From Arachnopeziza araneosa (Eukaryota > Ascomycota > Leotiomycetes > Helotiales > Arachnopezizaceae), in NCBI GenBank assembly GCA_003988855.1, contig QYAI01000237.1, positions 1 through 28,747 of the forward strand: DNA of 28,747 nucleotides. Direction: 5' to 3'. A program made the position numbers and the translations under genes. Below, piece by piece: positions 10,688 to 21,688 of the stretch. Under the pieces are notes generated by a model. The model had not been told where the DNA came from and searched no databases. It saw only the letters and a list, made by a program, of their open reading frames with translations. Numbering within the stretch: the first letter of the stretch is position 1; every line of letters starts with the position of its first letter.

Positions 10688-10846
10688 GTGTTTAGGATGG
10701 TGCTGGACGCTGAAATCACCGTGAGACCTGCCGAAGATGATGGCGTGGACAATGAAGAGTTGCCTGGGCCTTTTTATTCAGATCGTGTGAGGAACTTTAT
10801 CTGCACAGACGTGTGTGGGGTGGGCATGGTAATATCGCGAGATTAA
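10688..10846 (+). other. In-frame open extension after the stop of the 323-aa gene
   Basis: Immediately after the TAG at 10685-10687 the same frame continues for 52 sense codons to TAA at 10844-10846. The extension reads VFRMVLDAEITVRPAEDDG and then acidic residues and NFICTDVCG. The protein-like composition suggests the gene once ended here, or that some alleles still do. It could also be chance. No intron bridging the stop is apparent. Confidence 0.4.
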
Positions 10847-11049
10847 TCAGACGTATTTGGAGAGAGGGACGCTATATCAAAATTTTATTCATTAATGGCA
10901 TCCATTTGAAGGATAGCTGGGAGTGTTTCAATTGAAATGCCCATCATAGTCAAAGAACTCAAATAAAATGCAAGGTTTTCATTCAAACCGTGGGGCTGTT
11001 GCGTAGCCACTACGTACAACATTTTTTTGAGTTCGAATTCAAGATGTAG

Positions 11050-12997
11050 CTAAGAACACGGAGGATTTTGTTGCATGTCAAGTGAAGGTTGACCCAATAA
11101 CTTGGGAGCAGCAGTAGAGGTACCAGGAGTTCCTGCAGTCAGAGCTCCCACCGTCGGCGTCTGAGACATTATTCCAAGACTAATGCATCCCTCTGGCAGT
11201 ATTCCAAGGTCCTAGGTTAAACTCAATATTAGTCCATGCCCCCAAAAAAAGAGACTGAAGCTGAAACCAACCTTGAAGAAGAACACGTTGCCTGCTGGGA
11301 GCATCATCGAGTTTCAAGCCACATTTAAAGTCTGGGCAAGAGCCACATTCAATCCACCAATCCCAGCAAAATCAGGAACCATTCACCCCGTGATGGAGTG
11401 CAAAGCACTTGGCACGTTCATTATCCTGGTAAAGACGTCCGTAAAGCCACCTAGCAGAGCTCCAAGCTCGCCAATAAACTTAGCAAAACCATTCTCCCAG
11501 GGGACATATGAAGGTTGAGTCACGGTGAATGTGGGGTTAAGCATATTTAGTTGCGGGGTCCCGTTTCTGTCGGCGCTCAGCATGATGTCGATCACAGTCG
11601 TCCAAGAATAATCTAAAGTTCCTGATGCTTCTGCTGTATCAACAAGGTAGTTGGCCGATTTGTACTTGTAGGCATGGATGGATCCACTAAGATTGATGGA
11701 AATCCCACTCGTTGTAGCCGGTCCCTACCTGGCCCTTAGCTTGTTTGTATATTGATTCTGATCGTCAGTGATATTTTGAATCTTGAAGTCAAACCCTCCG
11801 TTTGCTCCAGGTCGCTTCGCGTCCTTGTAAGGAGCATCTTGTTAGATATCCACAAGGCCGCTGATTTGTAACGAGATGAATTGGGCATAGTTGTAGTAGA
11901 AAGGCTCCAGGATCACAGCCTCGAGGAAGTTGCCAGAGCCGTAGATCATCTTGCCATCAACCTGATCCGTCGGTAAGATCCAGTTGGTGTAAAAGACTCC
12001 TGGTGTGGGATGGTTACCATAGCCATTGTTCCCTGAACTGGCTTTGGTGTTCAGAACAAAATTGATGGTGCTTGAGTCAGGATTGGTTGGATCATAGAAG
12101 ACGGTAAAAGTGCTACCGATTGGGGTGAGAGAATCGGGCACACTTGCAACAGAAGTTGCTGTTTGGGGGTTTTGAACGACTACACATTGATAAATATATT
12201 AGGATAAGCAAGATTCTCGGCCCTTACTTGTATATCCTAGTACGTAAGGATTCTTTGTAGGATCTTTCTGAATGCTGGCGATGAAGGTTCTGATGAAGAT
12301 GGAGATCGAAAGACCGACGACTTGTGGTGCTTGCGGCCCAGTGGTGGGGTTAGTATGGAGTGGTTCAAGTTCTACATTCTGAAAATCAAGGAACAAGCTT
12401 GAAACTGTGAATTGATCGGTGGTAAGGCCTTCCGGGATTTTTTGGACTGAAGTTGTCAACGCTGTGCTTTCCATTCCAGCCAGGCCGAGATTGGCGGAAA
12501 TGTGCCACGACCAGTCATGTCTATCCCAGGCATGATAAGCCCATCCCTCACGTTCTTCCAATAGTACGATCCTTTTGTGAAAGTTAGAACAAGATGAGCG
12601 AGCGTTCCTCTTTCCGTGATCTGAATCGAAGAAGTGCATTCTGCGTTAATGGTTTCGTCAAGAGGAAGGCCATTCAGCTTCTCGACATCATCCCAAGATT
12701 TGAAAACCTCAGGTGTTGTTTGAATACTTCCGTCCTCATTCCTTTTTATTTGCATCACTAGACTACAAAAATGGTATTAGAGAGAGCTAGCGTACATCAT
12801 TTGAAACAAATGTTCAACATACGTGGTCGGAATCTAGGGCAGTATGTTGGTATCAGTCTCAATAATTGTCTCGCAAGATAACTTACAATGCCAATGCCCG
12901 GATTTTGCAAATAGTTAAGTTGATCATTGATAAAGTTCTGTGTTACAGCCACAACTATGTCGTAACCCGAGAGTGTGAAGACATCCGTATCCTTCAT
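11050..12997 (-). pseudogene. Decayed five-exon gene; possible P47/TULIP-like lipid-binding protein
   Basis: Minus-strand exons 12997-12887, 12833-12823, 12762-12228, 12179-11272 and 11211-11050 are joined by introns of 53, 60, 48 and 60 bp with GT-AG ends. The N-terminus from the ATG at 12997 contains LSGYDIVVAVTQNFINDQL. Later segments include YDPTNPDSSTINFVLNTK and YGSGNFLEAVILEPFYYNYA. The layout, with an N-terminal G-(W/Y)-D-x-V(V/Y)A-x6-IN-x2-L motif and later beta-rich segments, faintly recalls P47-type TULIP lipid-binding proteins. I hold that assignment weakly. Lesions are a net one-base deletion in exon 3 (about 12520-12600) and four in-frame stops in exon 4 at 11842-11844, 11725-11727, 11383-11385 and 11314-11316. 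The first stop fits CAA to TAA and the third fits TGG to TGA. The clean introns show it was a real gene that died recently. Confidence 0.7.
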
Positions 12998-15125
12998 TGT
13001 AAGGCGCTGCTCGTGGCTTGAAGTAGCTCAGACGATACCAGCTAAATACAAAGCATCTCCAAAAGAAGCTGCACAGATATAGATACCTGAACGAGATTTG
13101 GAATGTATTAAAGAGCTGATGAAAGAATTGGGGGGAACTAGCGATGCTTTATCCGCTCGTCCGCTGAGAGATTGCCAGCGCACAGGGGTAGAGTTCCCAA
13201 AGCCATTTTATACAAATATACATAAAGTTATGTCTGAATCTATTGGGAATCCCACGCCTTGGCATGTCTCAGCGGACGAGGAGACACCTCACCCTGAAGG
13301 AGAAATCCACCGATTACACCCAGAGAGACATATTGCGACTTTAAAACCAATCGAATAACTTTAATAGAAATCAAGTAAATGCTTCGCACTAAAAGCCACA
13401 AGTGAGGAGGTGGTCCGCGTCTGGAGTGGAGCCGGCCTTGAGGATCAATCTATCATATCTCAGCTCGCTATTCAGCTACAGGCGTTAATAGCACCGTTGA
13501 GAAAAGACGGCAAAACAAGTCGTTGAGGCAAGATATCTGATTTCATACGCTCCATTCCAAGTAGTGTTCAATAGGTGCGGTCTTTCATGTCACTTGATTC
13601 GTAGCATGCTTAACATGGCATGCCATGGCATTGGACAATTGCCTTCTTGACCCCAGACAGAAGGATGCGCGATGCTATAAATCTGCAGAGAGGATATACG
13701 AGAGAACATCCACCCCGCTGGATCCCAAACAGAAGGGATAAACTTCTAGCCGTACATCTTGATACTGCAAGTAGTCAGTAATGTAAATGGAATCTTTTTG
13801 TGACGAGTTTCCTGAGAATTCCATCACCTCTTGTCGTCGGCATCAAACATATTTAAGTCTCGAGGACCAGCTCAAAGACTGGGGTTTCTTATCACAGAAA
13901 TCGCGATCCTGTATCTTGAGATTGAAATTCCGTGGGATGATATCATTATGAGGCTCCAAAGCGATCTCGGGTCAAGTGCTAGATTCCCCACAATCCAGGC
14001 GGTGGATAAGAGCAGGACAGCTCTCGAGATGAACATGAGTATGGCACTCTTCCCCTTATCAACAACCTCACAATATCTGGGGACTCGCGCTGTGTACGCC
14101 GCTAAGCTCAGCCTACATCTGTGGGGTAGTAGGGGCAGAGATGAGGAACGCTGAAGCCTCACCGAGCGGAACGTCGGACATCTCAAATCCTGCGGTGAAG
14201 CTAGAATTTTCTTCAGCGAGGATTCTAAGCCACAAGATAAGAGTCTGTGCTTACTGTACATTAGATGTCAATCCCTTCCCATGCAAGCCACATTCTTCCA
14301 AAGGAAGAAACGCCTCCGGAAAGGCGGTTTCAACACAACTTTTGGAACCCATATGCAGGAACCTGGAGCTCCAGTCCTGCGAATCGACTGTCGCTTCAGC
14401 CATGGACACGATCCTGTGAGAAATACGATAAGGGTTCTGATCCTTACTTGTCTGTTTGCGAATCCTGCGGTTGTGGCGAGCAGGCTACCCGCCCATTTGA
14501 GCTTCTCTGAACCCGAGGGGCCGCATCCTGTCAGATCGGAACAACGACCCGCTAGCATTCTAATTGTATTTCACACAAAAGAGAGTGTACTTCTGCCATG
14601 TGTATCTGCTCCGAATTGAAGGCTCCAAATACCCTAGATAAGATGACGTGCTTAGATCTGACGTCTTCAACTCCGCCTGCACGACCTTGAAATCCCCGAA
14701 ATCTCCCTCACACCAGACCACGCTCGCTACCTTCTAGTGGCTACAATCTCGTGGGATATCTTAACTCTGAAGCGACATAGGTTTCCAATTTTTCCTGTCT
14801 CAATTATTCTTACAGTCTATTCGGATTTGAGCACCTAGCTTGCAGCCACGGTCAGCTGCTTAATCATCGTTCTTGTTCAACGAATTGAACCGAAATCGCT
14901 CAATTTCTCTAGCATAGGAGTGAGCAAAATGCTCCTTCGCGCTTTGGATGTAGCATTCCCCTGGCAGTTATTGCATCTCTGGTTCTGAGATCTCATTGAT
15001 AGAATTCTCTGGGTCAATTCCTAATCATGACTGCTCCCAAATGTTTTATTGTTGTTTCGTCTCTTCTGCTTTTTGTATCTCCAGTCCATTCCGCTTAAAA
15101 ACAACAGAAGATATGCTGGAGTAGC
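12998..15125. other. 2.1 kb gap, no gene recognised
   Basis: Short open frames at 13098-13358 (+, 86 aa), 13831-14154 (+) and 13872-14261 (-, 129 aa) overlap each other and show no known domain or consistent splicing. A perfect 12 bp inverted repeat, CGTCCGCTGAGA at 13157-13168 with TCTCAGCGGACG at 13267-13278, lies in the first of these. No RNA gene was seen. Confidence 0.5.
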
Positions 15126-17625
15126 TCAAGCATATTTTTTCTTCTTATTAGCAACCCATGATGAGGCCACCAAGCCGATCCGTCCTAGCCCGAGTCCGGG
15201 ATTTCCATCTCCAATCAAGCCAGGGATATTTCTCAGAACCTTAGCCTTCTCAAACTCAATCGTAGCACTCATATGAAGCTGATTCGACATTTTCTCAGCG
15301 ACATCTACTCCAAATACAAACATGCTATACCCATCTAACGTTGCTGACCAACGTCGTCGAAAGCCATAAATGGATCCAAGAGCCGAGGAAATGATCGCCC
15401 AGACTATCAACAAGACGGCTGGAAAGATCGGCGGTACTACTCCCATTTGGAGTAACGAAGCTGGTTGGTGAGCAGTGGCATTTTTGTTTGTGAAATCATT
15501 TGATAAAAGAACCCCAGTCGGAGTTGTATAATACCCTTGCCCACCGTTGTACATGATTCCAGCGGCAGAAAGGCTGTAAAGTCGCAAGAAAGAATGGCGG
15601 AGATCCTCTGCTTGAAGATATGAGATTTGTAATAAAGCGCTTGTGGCTTCATCTCCAGGATCATCAGAATTGTACCTGGCAGACAACGGGGGAGGTGCAT
15701 TGACTGAATTGAAGAGTCCTTTGAGCCATCCTTGTCCCTGATCCATTATGGAAGCTACAGTCGAGAAGATGAGTTCTGGTCCTAAGCGACTCGTGCAGTC
15801 GAGAGTTAGATTCAGAATTGGCGTGTCAGTTGCTTGGAAGCTAGAGAATGTGGAATGGGCTCCGTCGATATTTGCAGTACCAACAGCTGATGAGGAGTAG
15901 CACTGAACTCCTATGGCGGGCATCGATACGTTCATAATTGAGGTGTAAACACCCTGAAGTTCAGCCATTGTGGACGATATACTAAGATTATATGCTGGAA
16001 CTGGACTTACGTAGCCAGCTTGAGGGTATAATCCTGTCAAGATCTCCAAGTCAGTATGCTTCATTTATAAAATAAAAATGGTTGGAGGCAGGGATATGTG
16101 TCTTAAGGGATCAGAACCTTGCCATAATATAGCTTCGAAAGCCAATTCTTGCTCGAGACCAGGATATTTGCCAGTGGTGTTCGGGCGGGCAGTGTAATAG
16201 CAAGAGGTTGCATAAGGATCTTCTGGATCATACGCATACGGATATGGTGGCCAAGTCGGATAACCTAGCTCTATGACTGCTTCAATATTTTCCGCCCAAA
16301 GATATTGTTCCGTGATGCTGTTCACGGTCTCGTTGAAGACGTAGATTGTATCATTGTTTGGTGTATCATAAAATCTTTCAGGGTCAGGGCCGAAGATACT
16401 CTTGCTCGAATTTCGATAGCGCAGAATAGTGAATTCAGACAGGTTCGTAACGGTACTGCAATTGTATTGCAAAGCTAAACCCCAACTACTGCCTGTCACA
16501 GGAACACTTGCTTGGGGGGCGAGGAAAATCTGTGAGACTCCATCACCTGTGGGTAAGGTATTTGGTAGTTTTTGAAGATAGGATAGACTTGGGTTAGATC
16601 GGTCCACACCCTGAGGTGTATAAATGACACCTAAACCTGGAATTTGAGGAGGGACATCATATTGCCAATTGAAAGTGTTGGGTGCGCTGGACGCTCGTTG
16701 TTGATTAAAATTATCATAGGAAAATCCAGTAACATTAGGGCTAATAGTAGACTTGGTATATCCGGTCCCTAAATTCATGACAAGGCCTGAGAGTGGTAGC
16801 GCAATGTAGATAAGCGAATTCAGGAATGATAACAAAATCCATAATGAAGATGGCCAAAGATACGCAGAGCCCTGTTTCCGAAACCTGATGAGATTGTTGA
16901 CCACTTTAATCCATCCGCCTGGCCCAGTCCATGAACGATCGGCATGCATCATGACTTGCACTGCATCATCAACTGCCCATCTTTGTTCCATCATCATACT
17001 GGCTTCGATGCCTTCGAGTCCGTATGTTGATGCGTTCAACCCCACAACACCTATAATAAACCAAGAATAGTAGATCCATTGAGCACCTATTGGCCCAAAT
17101 GAAATTGGATTTGCCAAAGATGAATTTCGGAGATACACGACCCAGATTACACAGTAATATATTGCAAGGAGTAGTGGGACAGTAATGCCGACAAGACCAC
17201 GAAAGCGGAACCGGCGGAGGGACTTCCCATGTTGTGAAAAGGTGGGAATAGCTTTCTTGGATTCTTTATTCTGGGGAGGGGAACTGCTCCTTGATGATGG
17301 CGGAGAAGGACTTGAAGTCCTCGAGCTTCTCAAACAGTTTCCAGTTAGATACTCCAATAAAGCGCATAGCAAAGAATCGTTACTGACTTTGGTACAGTAA
17401 GATTCTGTGTTGATTGATGCTGCCCAAGCCCTCGTGAGTTTGGCTCTCCCCCTTGTCCTTGAAAGGAATAGCGATGAACATCAGACTCATCGGCAGCCAA
17501 TTCATGTAATCGAATGGAACTAATGTAAATGTCAGTAAAAGATGGTATATTTCTTAGCCTATTTACTCTTCTTGAGTCAAAAGCGATTGAGTTGACTCGT
17601 TATGAGAATCCCGAATTGCGCTCAT
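15126..17625 (-). CDS. Multi-pass membrane glycoprotein gene split by one in-frame TAA
   Basis: Exons 17625-17567, 17519-17388 and 17328-15126 are separated by introns of 47 bp (gtaaat...attag, CTGAC branch) and 59 bp (gtcagt...tttgag, CTAAC branch). The first exon starts MSAIRDSHNESTQSLL. Residues 1-100 are polar and Ser/Pro-rich (disordered). Transmembrane-like segments follow: ITVPLLLAIYYCVIWVVYL, WIYYSWFIIGVVGLNAS and WILLSFLNSLIYIALPLSG. A long luminal or extracellular domain carries many N-x-S/T sites (NCS, NLS, NSS, NET, NTT). A late helix is FPAVLLIVWAIISSALGSIY. The frame runs about 797 codons but is broken once, by TAA at 16065-16067, followed at once by ATG. Without it the protein is whole; with it, products of 484 and 312 residues result. 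It resembles large uncharacterised fungal membrane proteins. I assign no function. Confidence 0.65.
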
Positions 17626-19753
17626 TGCGTGGGGCGACCGAATATGAAGTTAGCGAGAGAACGGTTGCTAAAAAGTGTGAAGGACAGCGATAATATACTA
17701 GCCACAAGAGAGCGGAAGTGGCGCAAAATGAAACTTCTCATCCTGATGCCATGCCGCCGATATGACATGGTGTGGAGGGAGTTAAATGCCCCCTGCATTA
17801 GTGCCTCTCTCTCTTCAATGAAATGCCTTTGAAAACGGCTACTGGTTGGCTTGCATATCGCTGAATAGTAATCGCTGTTATCTCCGTTGCTAGGGTGCCA
17901 TCGTGAGCTGAAGATCAGAAGAATTCTGGTCGTACGAATGACGTTGGTTGTGATTGACAGTCCTTCTCCTATGAGTCAAGTTGACTTGGTAATCTCCTCT
18001 GACTGCAAGACGGGAGAAGAGTTCCACAGGATTCGGGTGGCACTCAGAGGCTCATGCTACCCGTTCCTTGTTTTGGCTTCAAGTTAAACGCCAGCACCTG
18101 AAGCAGCTGCCTCTTCCGGTATGGTCTAACTTACCGTTGACGCGGCAGCGCTAAGTCAGCAACCTCCATCCCAACACAACCTTAAATCTTCATCATTCAA
18201 GTCCAAGGTATTTCAGATTGCCAGCAGAAGAGCTGGCTTGGAATTCTCATGTTCTCATTTGTGTTTCAATCTGCCCACTCCGGAGTCCAAGGTTACAGAA
18301 TGCTCCCCACGTTGAAACCCGAGACAGCAGATGGTGAGGAGAACCTTAGATTCCCTAATAGGTTTACTGTCTTACTGGACAACAGTCTCGAAATACCCAG
18401 GTATCTGTTATTCTAACCACCAAGCCATGCTCAAATATGCTCCGCCCGACGGCTTTCCAAAGCCAACACGCGGCACCAAAAGCTAAACTCCAAGAAATCT
18501 CCTTTCAGCATATTCAATCGCTATTCAAACAGCTTTTCATCATGTCCTGTCAATTCTCACTCCGTCTACTTAGTATCAGAGTCCAAAACGGGTCTGAATC
18601 TATCTGTCCAGTCTCGAGAATTTGAAGCGGAGTACCGTGTTCAAGATATTTGTAGAGCAGACCGTGAGGATCAAGTCTTTCCTTTAGATTAAAGAAACTA
18701 GTAGAGAATCGCGGCTCTTCTATTTTAGTATGAAGATTTCGTCAATTTAATGTAGCCTAGGTTTATATCCAATCCGCCGCAGAAGGACTCTAACTTCGTC
18801 ATTCCATGGCTCCGTAATACCCAAACATATAGCAATCCACGTACCATATACCATCTTTCTCTCAACCCACCTACCAAAGCCGACGTGATTCACTCTCAAA
18901 CTCACCTCGTGACATACAATTCCAAGAGCGAACATCCCGAGGTGCTCACACACGCACGCGCTCCAAAGCATATAGATATAAATAAGCGAAATGCCACCAC
19001 GTCCGCCTTTAATGACTGTCATGGTCTAGGGGACAGTCCGAGACGACTTAAAAAATATCACCTCAAAGAACTCCTTCCCAAACCATCACCTTCTAGCTCT
19101 AACCCAGCTGCAAAAAGCCGTAGTAGGCTTTTTCTACAGGGCATTCGGTCATCCCCCAGACTGAATGTCCTCGAGTTTTGGCGATTTTTTCCATGGTATT
19201 GACTTGCCTTTTTGGATTTGGTTTGGGGAGGGAGGGAGTAGATGCATTTTATCTTATTTTTTGGTTTTTGAGTTCATTTCTGTGTTGTGATTTTGGAGTG
19301 ATACCGAGGCCGATGTTTACACACATAGCGCCTCGCTCGATGCTCCTTCCATATCATGAACGAAGTTTCTCTTCTCCATGACAACAGAGCAAAATCTCTC
19401 CCAGAAGACAAAAAAGGCAATGGCTTACAATGATTTACATATTCTTGATACAAAGCAAGCGGAGGTTAATAAGAGAGATTAATTCGAGTTGTTTGAACAC
19501 ACTGAAATCGGTAAGATGAAATGAGTTGATCTCACCCAGACTTGCTAATAATGGCAATTGATTTAATTAAGGGTCATTAGATTTTATTTTGTTACGGTAC
19601 TGTACATATGGTGTGAGCTTTACTCAGCATTGGATATCCCCATCCAACAACTTTTGATTGCAGGATCTCTGAAATCCTTTTCCGTCCCTAATATGTGGCT
19701 CTGATATACAACAGCACGAGGAATGCTCAGCCAAGAGTTTGAGAAGAGCATTA
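17626..19753. other. 2.1 kb gap, no gene recognised
   Basis: The gap lies between the start of the membrane-protein gene and the 3' end of PUS4. A 91-codon minus open frame (18747-19022) and a 105-codon plus frame (18885-19202) overlap and match nothing I know. The first few hundred bases probably contain the membrane-protein promoter, and 19560-19753 the PUS4 3' UTR. Confidence 0.5.
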
Positions 19754-21500
19754 TCAGAAATCTCTTCCAAGAAATCCCCTGGACTTCTCTCTTTCTTCAT
19801 CAAAGGCCCCATCATACCCCCCAGTATTCTTATATTCTCTCTTTATTTCGTCACCACTCTTCCGATCCATCGACTCCTCACCTATACTACTCTTCCTCGC
19901 CACCCCGCCTCTAGGTCTCATGCCCACAGGATTCTTCTCTTCCCATGCATCTAGCCATCTCTCCACCTTTGGGCCCCAAACACCCTCTCCCTTCTTTAAA
20001 TCACTATACTCTAATGCATTCTCTCCCACAACGTAGTCTCCTTGTCTCGTCCGCTCCAACTCTGCCATCAATGCTACACATCCTATAGCATTGCCAAGAT
20101 CATGGCAAAAGGAGCGTACGTAGAAGCCTGACGTGACAGTCATGCGGAGGCGCACTGCGGGAGGACCTTTTTGGGGGGTAGGCGGAGGAGATTGGGTTGA
20201 AGGTGAGTCTGAAGGAGAGTCTGAGAGACCTCCTGACATCATGGCTGTGGATTGGGTAGATGTGGGTTGGTATTTACGGTTTTTGGTGGGTGGTCTATCG
20301 AAGATTAGATCATCTTGATCCTCGCTCATTTTGCGCTTTTGACGCTCAAACAATTGGAGCTTCTCTTCTTCTGTTGATATACTTCGCTTTCTTGATTGTC
20401 GAATCTCACTCTCGTTGAAAAGAGGCTCTTCCCCAGTTGATGCTTCGGTTTCTATTTTAATAGAAGGTTTTGTCGAATCTTCATCTTCTCCGTTAAGCCT
20501 TTCCTGTTTCGAGGATTCCAAGTTAGTTGATGCACCAAGATCATCCTTTTGAACCTCTCCCTCCACCTTCATAGCCCGCTCCCCAAATGAATCTTCACCA
20601 GACTCAGGCTTTGACAAAGGTTTTTCATTTCCCCGTCCGGATTGAGATACGTCTTCGTCTTCCAGCTTGATTTTTCGATCATGACTTGGCGAACGCTTCC
20701 GGTCACCATCCACACGCTTTCCATTGGCAGGCAAAGCTCCCTCCTGTTTCCACAGTTTGTTAACCAGATTAATTTCAGCATGGCCAGCTTCATCCGTTGG
20801 CGCCTCATGCGAATGAGTGCCACTCTCCATCCATTCCACCATCTCCAGATTTAGAACCTCTACCGGTCTCCTCGCTATTTCTCTTGGTATTTCCTTGCCT
20901 TCTCTTGCATATTCGTACAAAGGTTTTCCATTCATCTTCAATGCAGAGTAAAGAGGAGGCAATTGATCGAACTTTCCACGAAATTGCTCTAATGCCTTCT
21001 CAACCATCTCCTTAGTGATGTGATCGGTGGGAGCCTTTCGTAACACCTTTCCAAACCTATCATACGTGTCCGTACTGGTGCCAAATAGCACCACGGTCTC
21101 ATACTCCTTCGTGCAGAGTAGAAAATCTTGAAGACATTTGGTCCCTCTCCCAACACCTGTAATCAACACGCCTGTTGCCAAAGGATCTAGTGTTCCTCCA
21201 TGGCCAATCTTGACCTGTATCCTCTTCTGCCTGCGTCGCTTTTGCTGATTATGCGATTCGTGCAAGCGCTTATTTTCTTCCATATGTATCCATGGCGCAA
21301 AGAGTTTAGAGGGGTTGAAACATTGTTGGAGATCGCGGATAACTTGTGCTGAGGAGATACCAATAGGCTTGTTCACGGCTTATTTGAGGTTAACACAAAA
21401 CCATTGCTCGCCATAACAGAGTTCTCTCACCAAAAACGCCTTCAACAACCTTGCCTTTGGTCATCTTCCAGAAGTTAGCAGCCGATCGTGGGACGGACAT
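19754..21500 (-). CDS. PUS4: tRNA pseudouridine-55 synthase, TruB/PUS4 family
   Basis: Two exons, 21500-21431 and 21378-19754, flank a 52 bp intron (gtgaga...aataag) and give 564 residues. The N-terminus reads KVVEGVFAVNKPIGISSAQV across the splice. The TruB catalytic motif GHGGTLDPLATGVL has its aspartate near residue 88. Other family blocks are KEYETVVLFGTSTDTYDRFG, PPLYSALKMNGKPLYEYAREG and, after a long insert, VTSGFYVRSFCHDLG. Known role: formation of pseudouridine 55 in the T loop of tRNAs in nucleus and mitochondria. An in-frame ATG at 21464 (12 codons later) is an equally plausible start. Between the catalytic blocks lies a charged, low-complexity insert of about 170 residues (roughly 240-410) with KR-rich patches that may act as nuclear signals. 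Fungal family members are often expanded here. No lesions. Confidence 0.95.
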
Positions 21501-21688
21501 TCGTATTTGTGGAGGATATGAGTTTGGCCGCGAATCTCAAACCGAAATTTTTGAGCGTTGGTTTGTCCTTTGCTTATCAGCTTATCAGCTCGTATTCGGA
21601 TTCGCAGCGCGATCTCAGGACTAAGACGCGTCAAATGAGCGTGATTGTAAGTGAATGTATTCGAAATATAAAGTATAGTGAGAACGAA
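21501..21688. promoter_or_regulatory. Shared divergent promoter region
   Basis: About 190 bp separate the PUS4 start (minus) from the likely start of the RFTS-like gene (plus, 21689). The interval must hold 5' UTRs and promoters of both genes. It includes CTTATCAGCTTATCAGCTCG near 21576-21595, with two GATA-type cores (TTATCA) 9 bp apart. No clear TATA box. Function inferred from geometry. Confidence 0.5.

Noticed and set aside
13157..13278. Perfect 12 bp inverted repeat (CGTCCGCTGAGA / TCTCAGCGGACG), 98 bp apart, as a MITE or terminator.
   Set aside because: No target duplication, no further pairing outside the arms and no adjacent gene ending there. A single 12 bp match can be chance in a window this size.
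13831..14261. Overlapping plus (107 aa) and minus (129 aa) frames.
   Set aside because: Neither shows family motifs. The hydrophobic stretch in the minus frame is too irregular for a credible membrane protein.
15126..16064. Treating the 312-aa C-terminal half as an independent gene with its own ATG.
   Set aside because: It is in the same frame as the upstream half, separated by a single stop with no spacer or promoter, so one interrupted gene is simpler.
16060..16145. An intron that would remove the TAA in the membrane-protein gene.
   Set aside because: The only nearby candidate (a gttctg donor with an acceptor after atgaag) leads straight into a TGA, and its donor is poor.
18747..19202. 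Overlapping 91 aa minus and 105 aa plus frames in the gap before PUS4.
   Set aside because: No recognisable motif or conserved start context, and mutual overlap. I left them unannotated.
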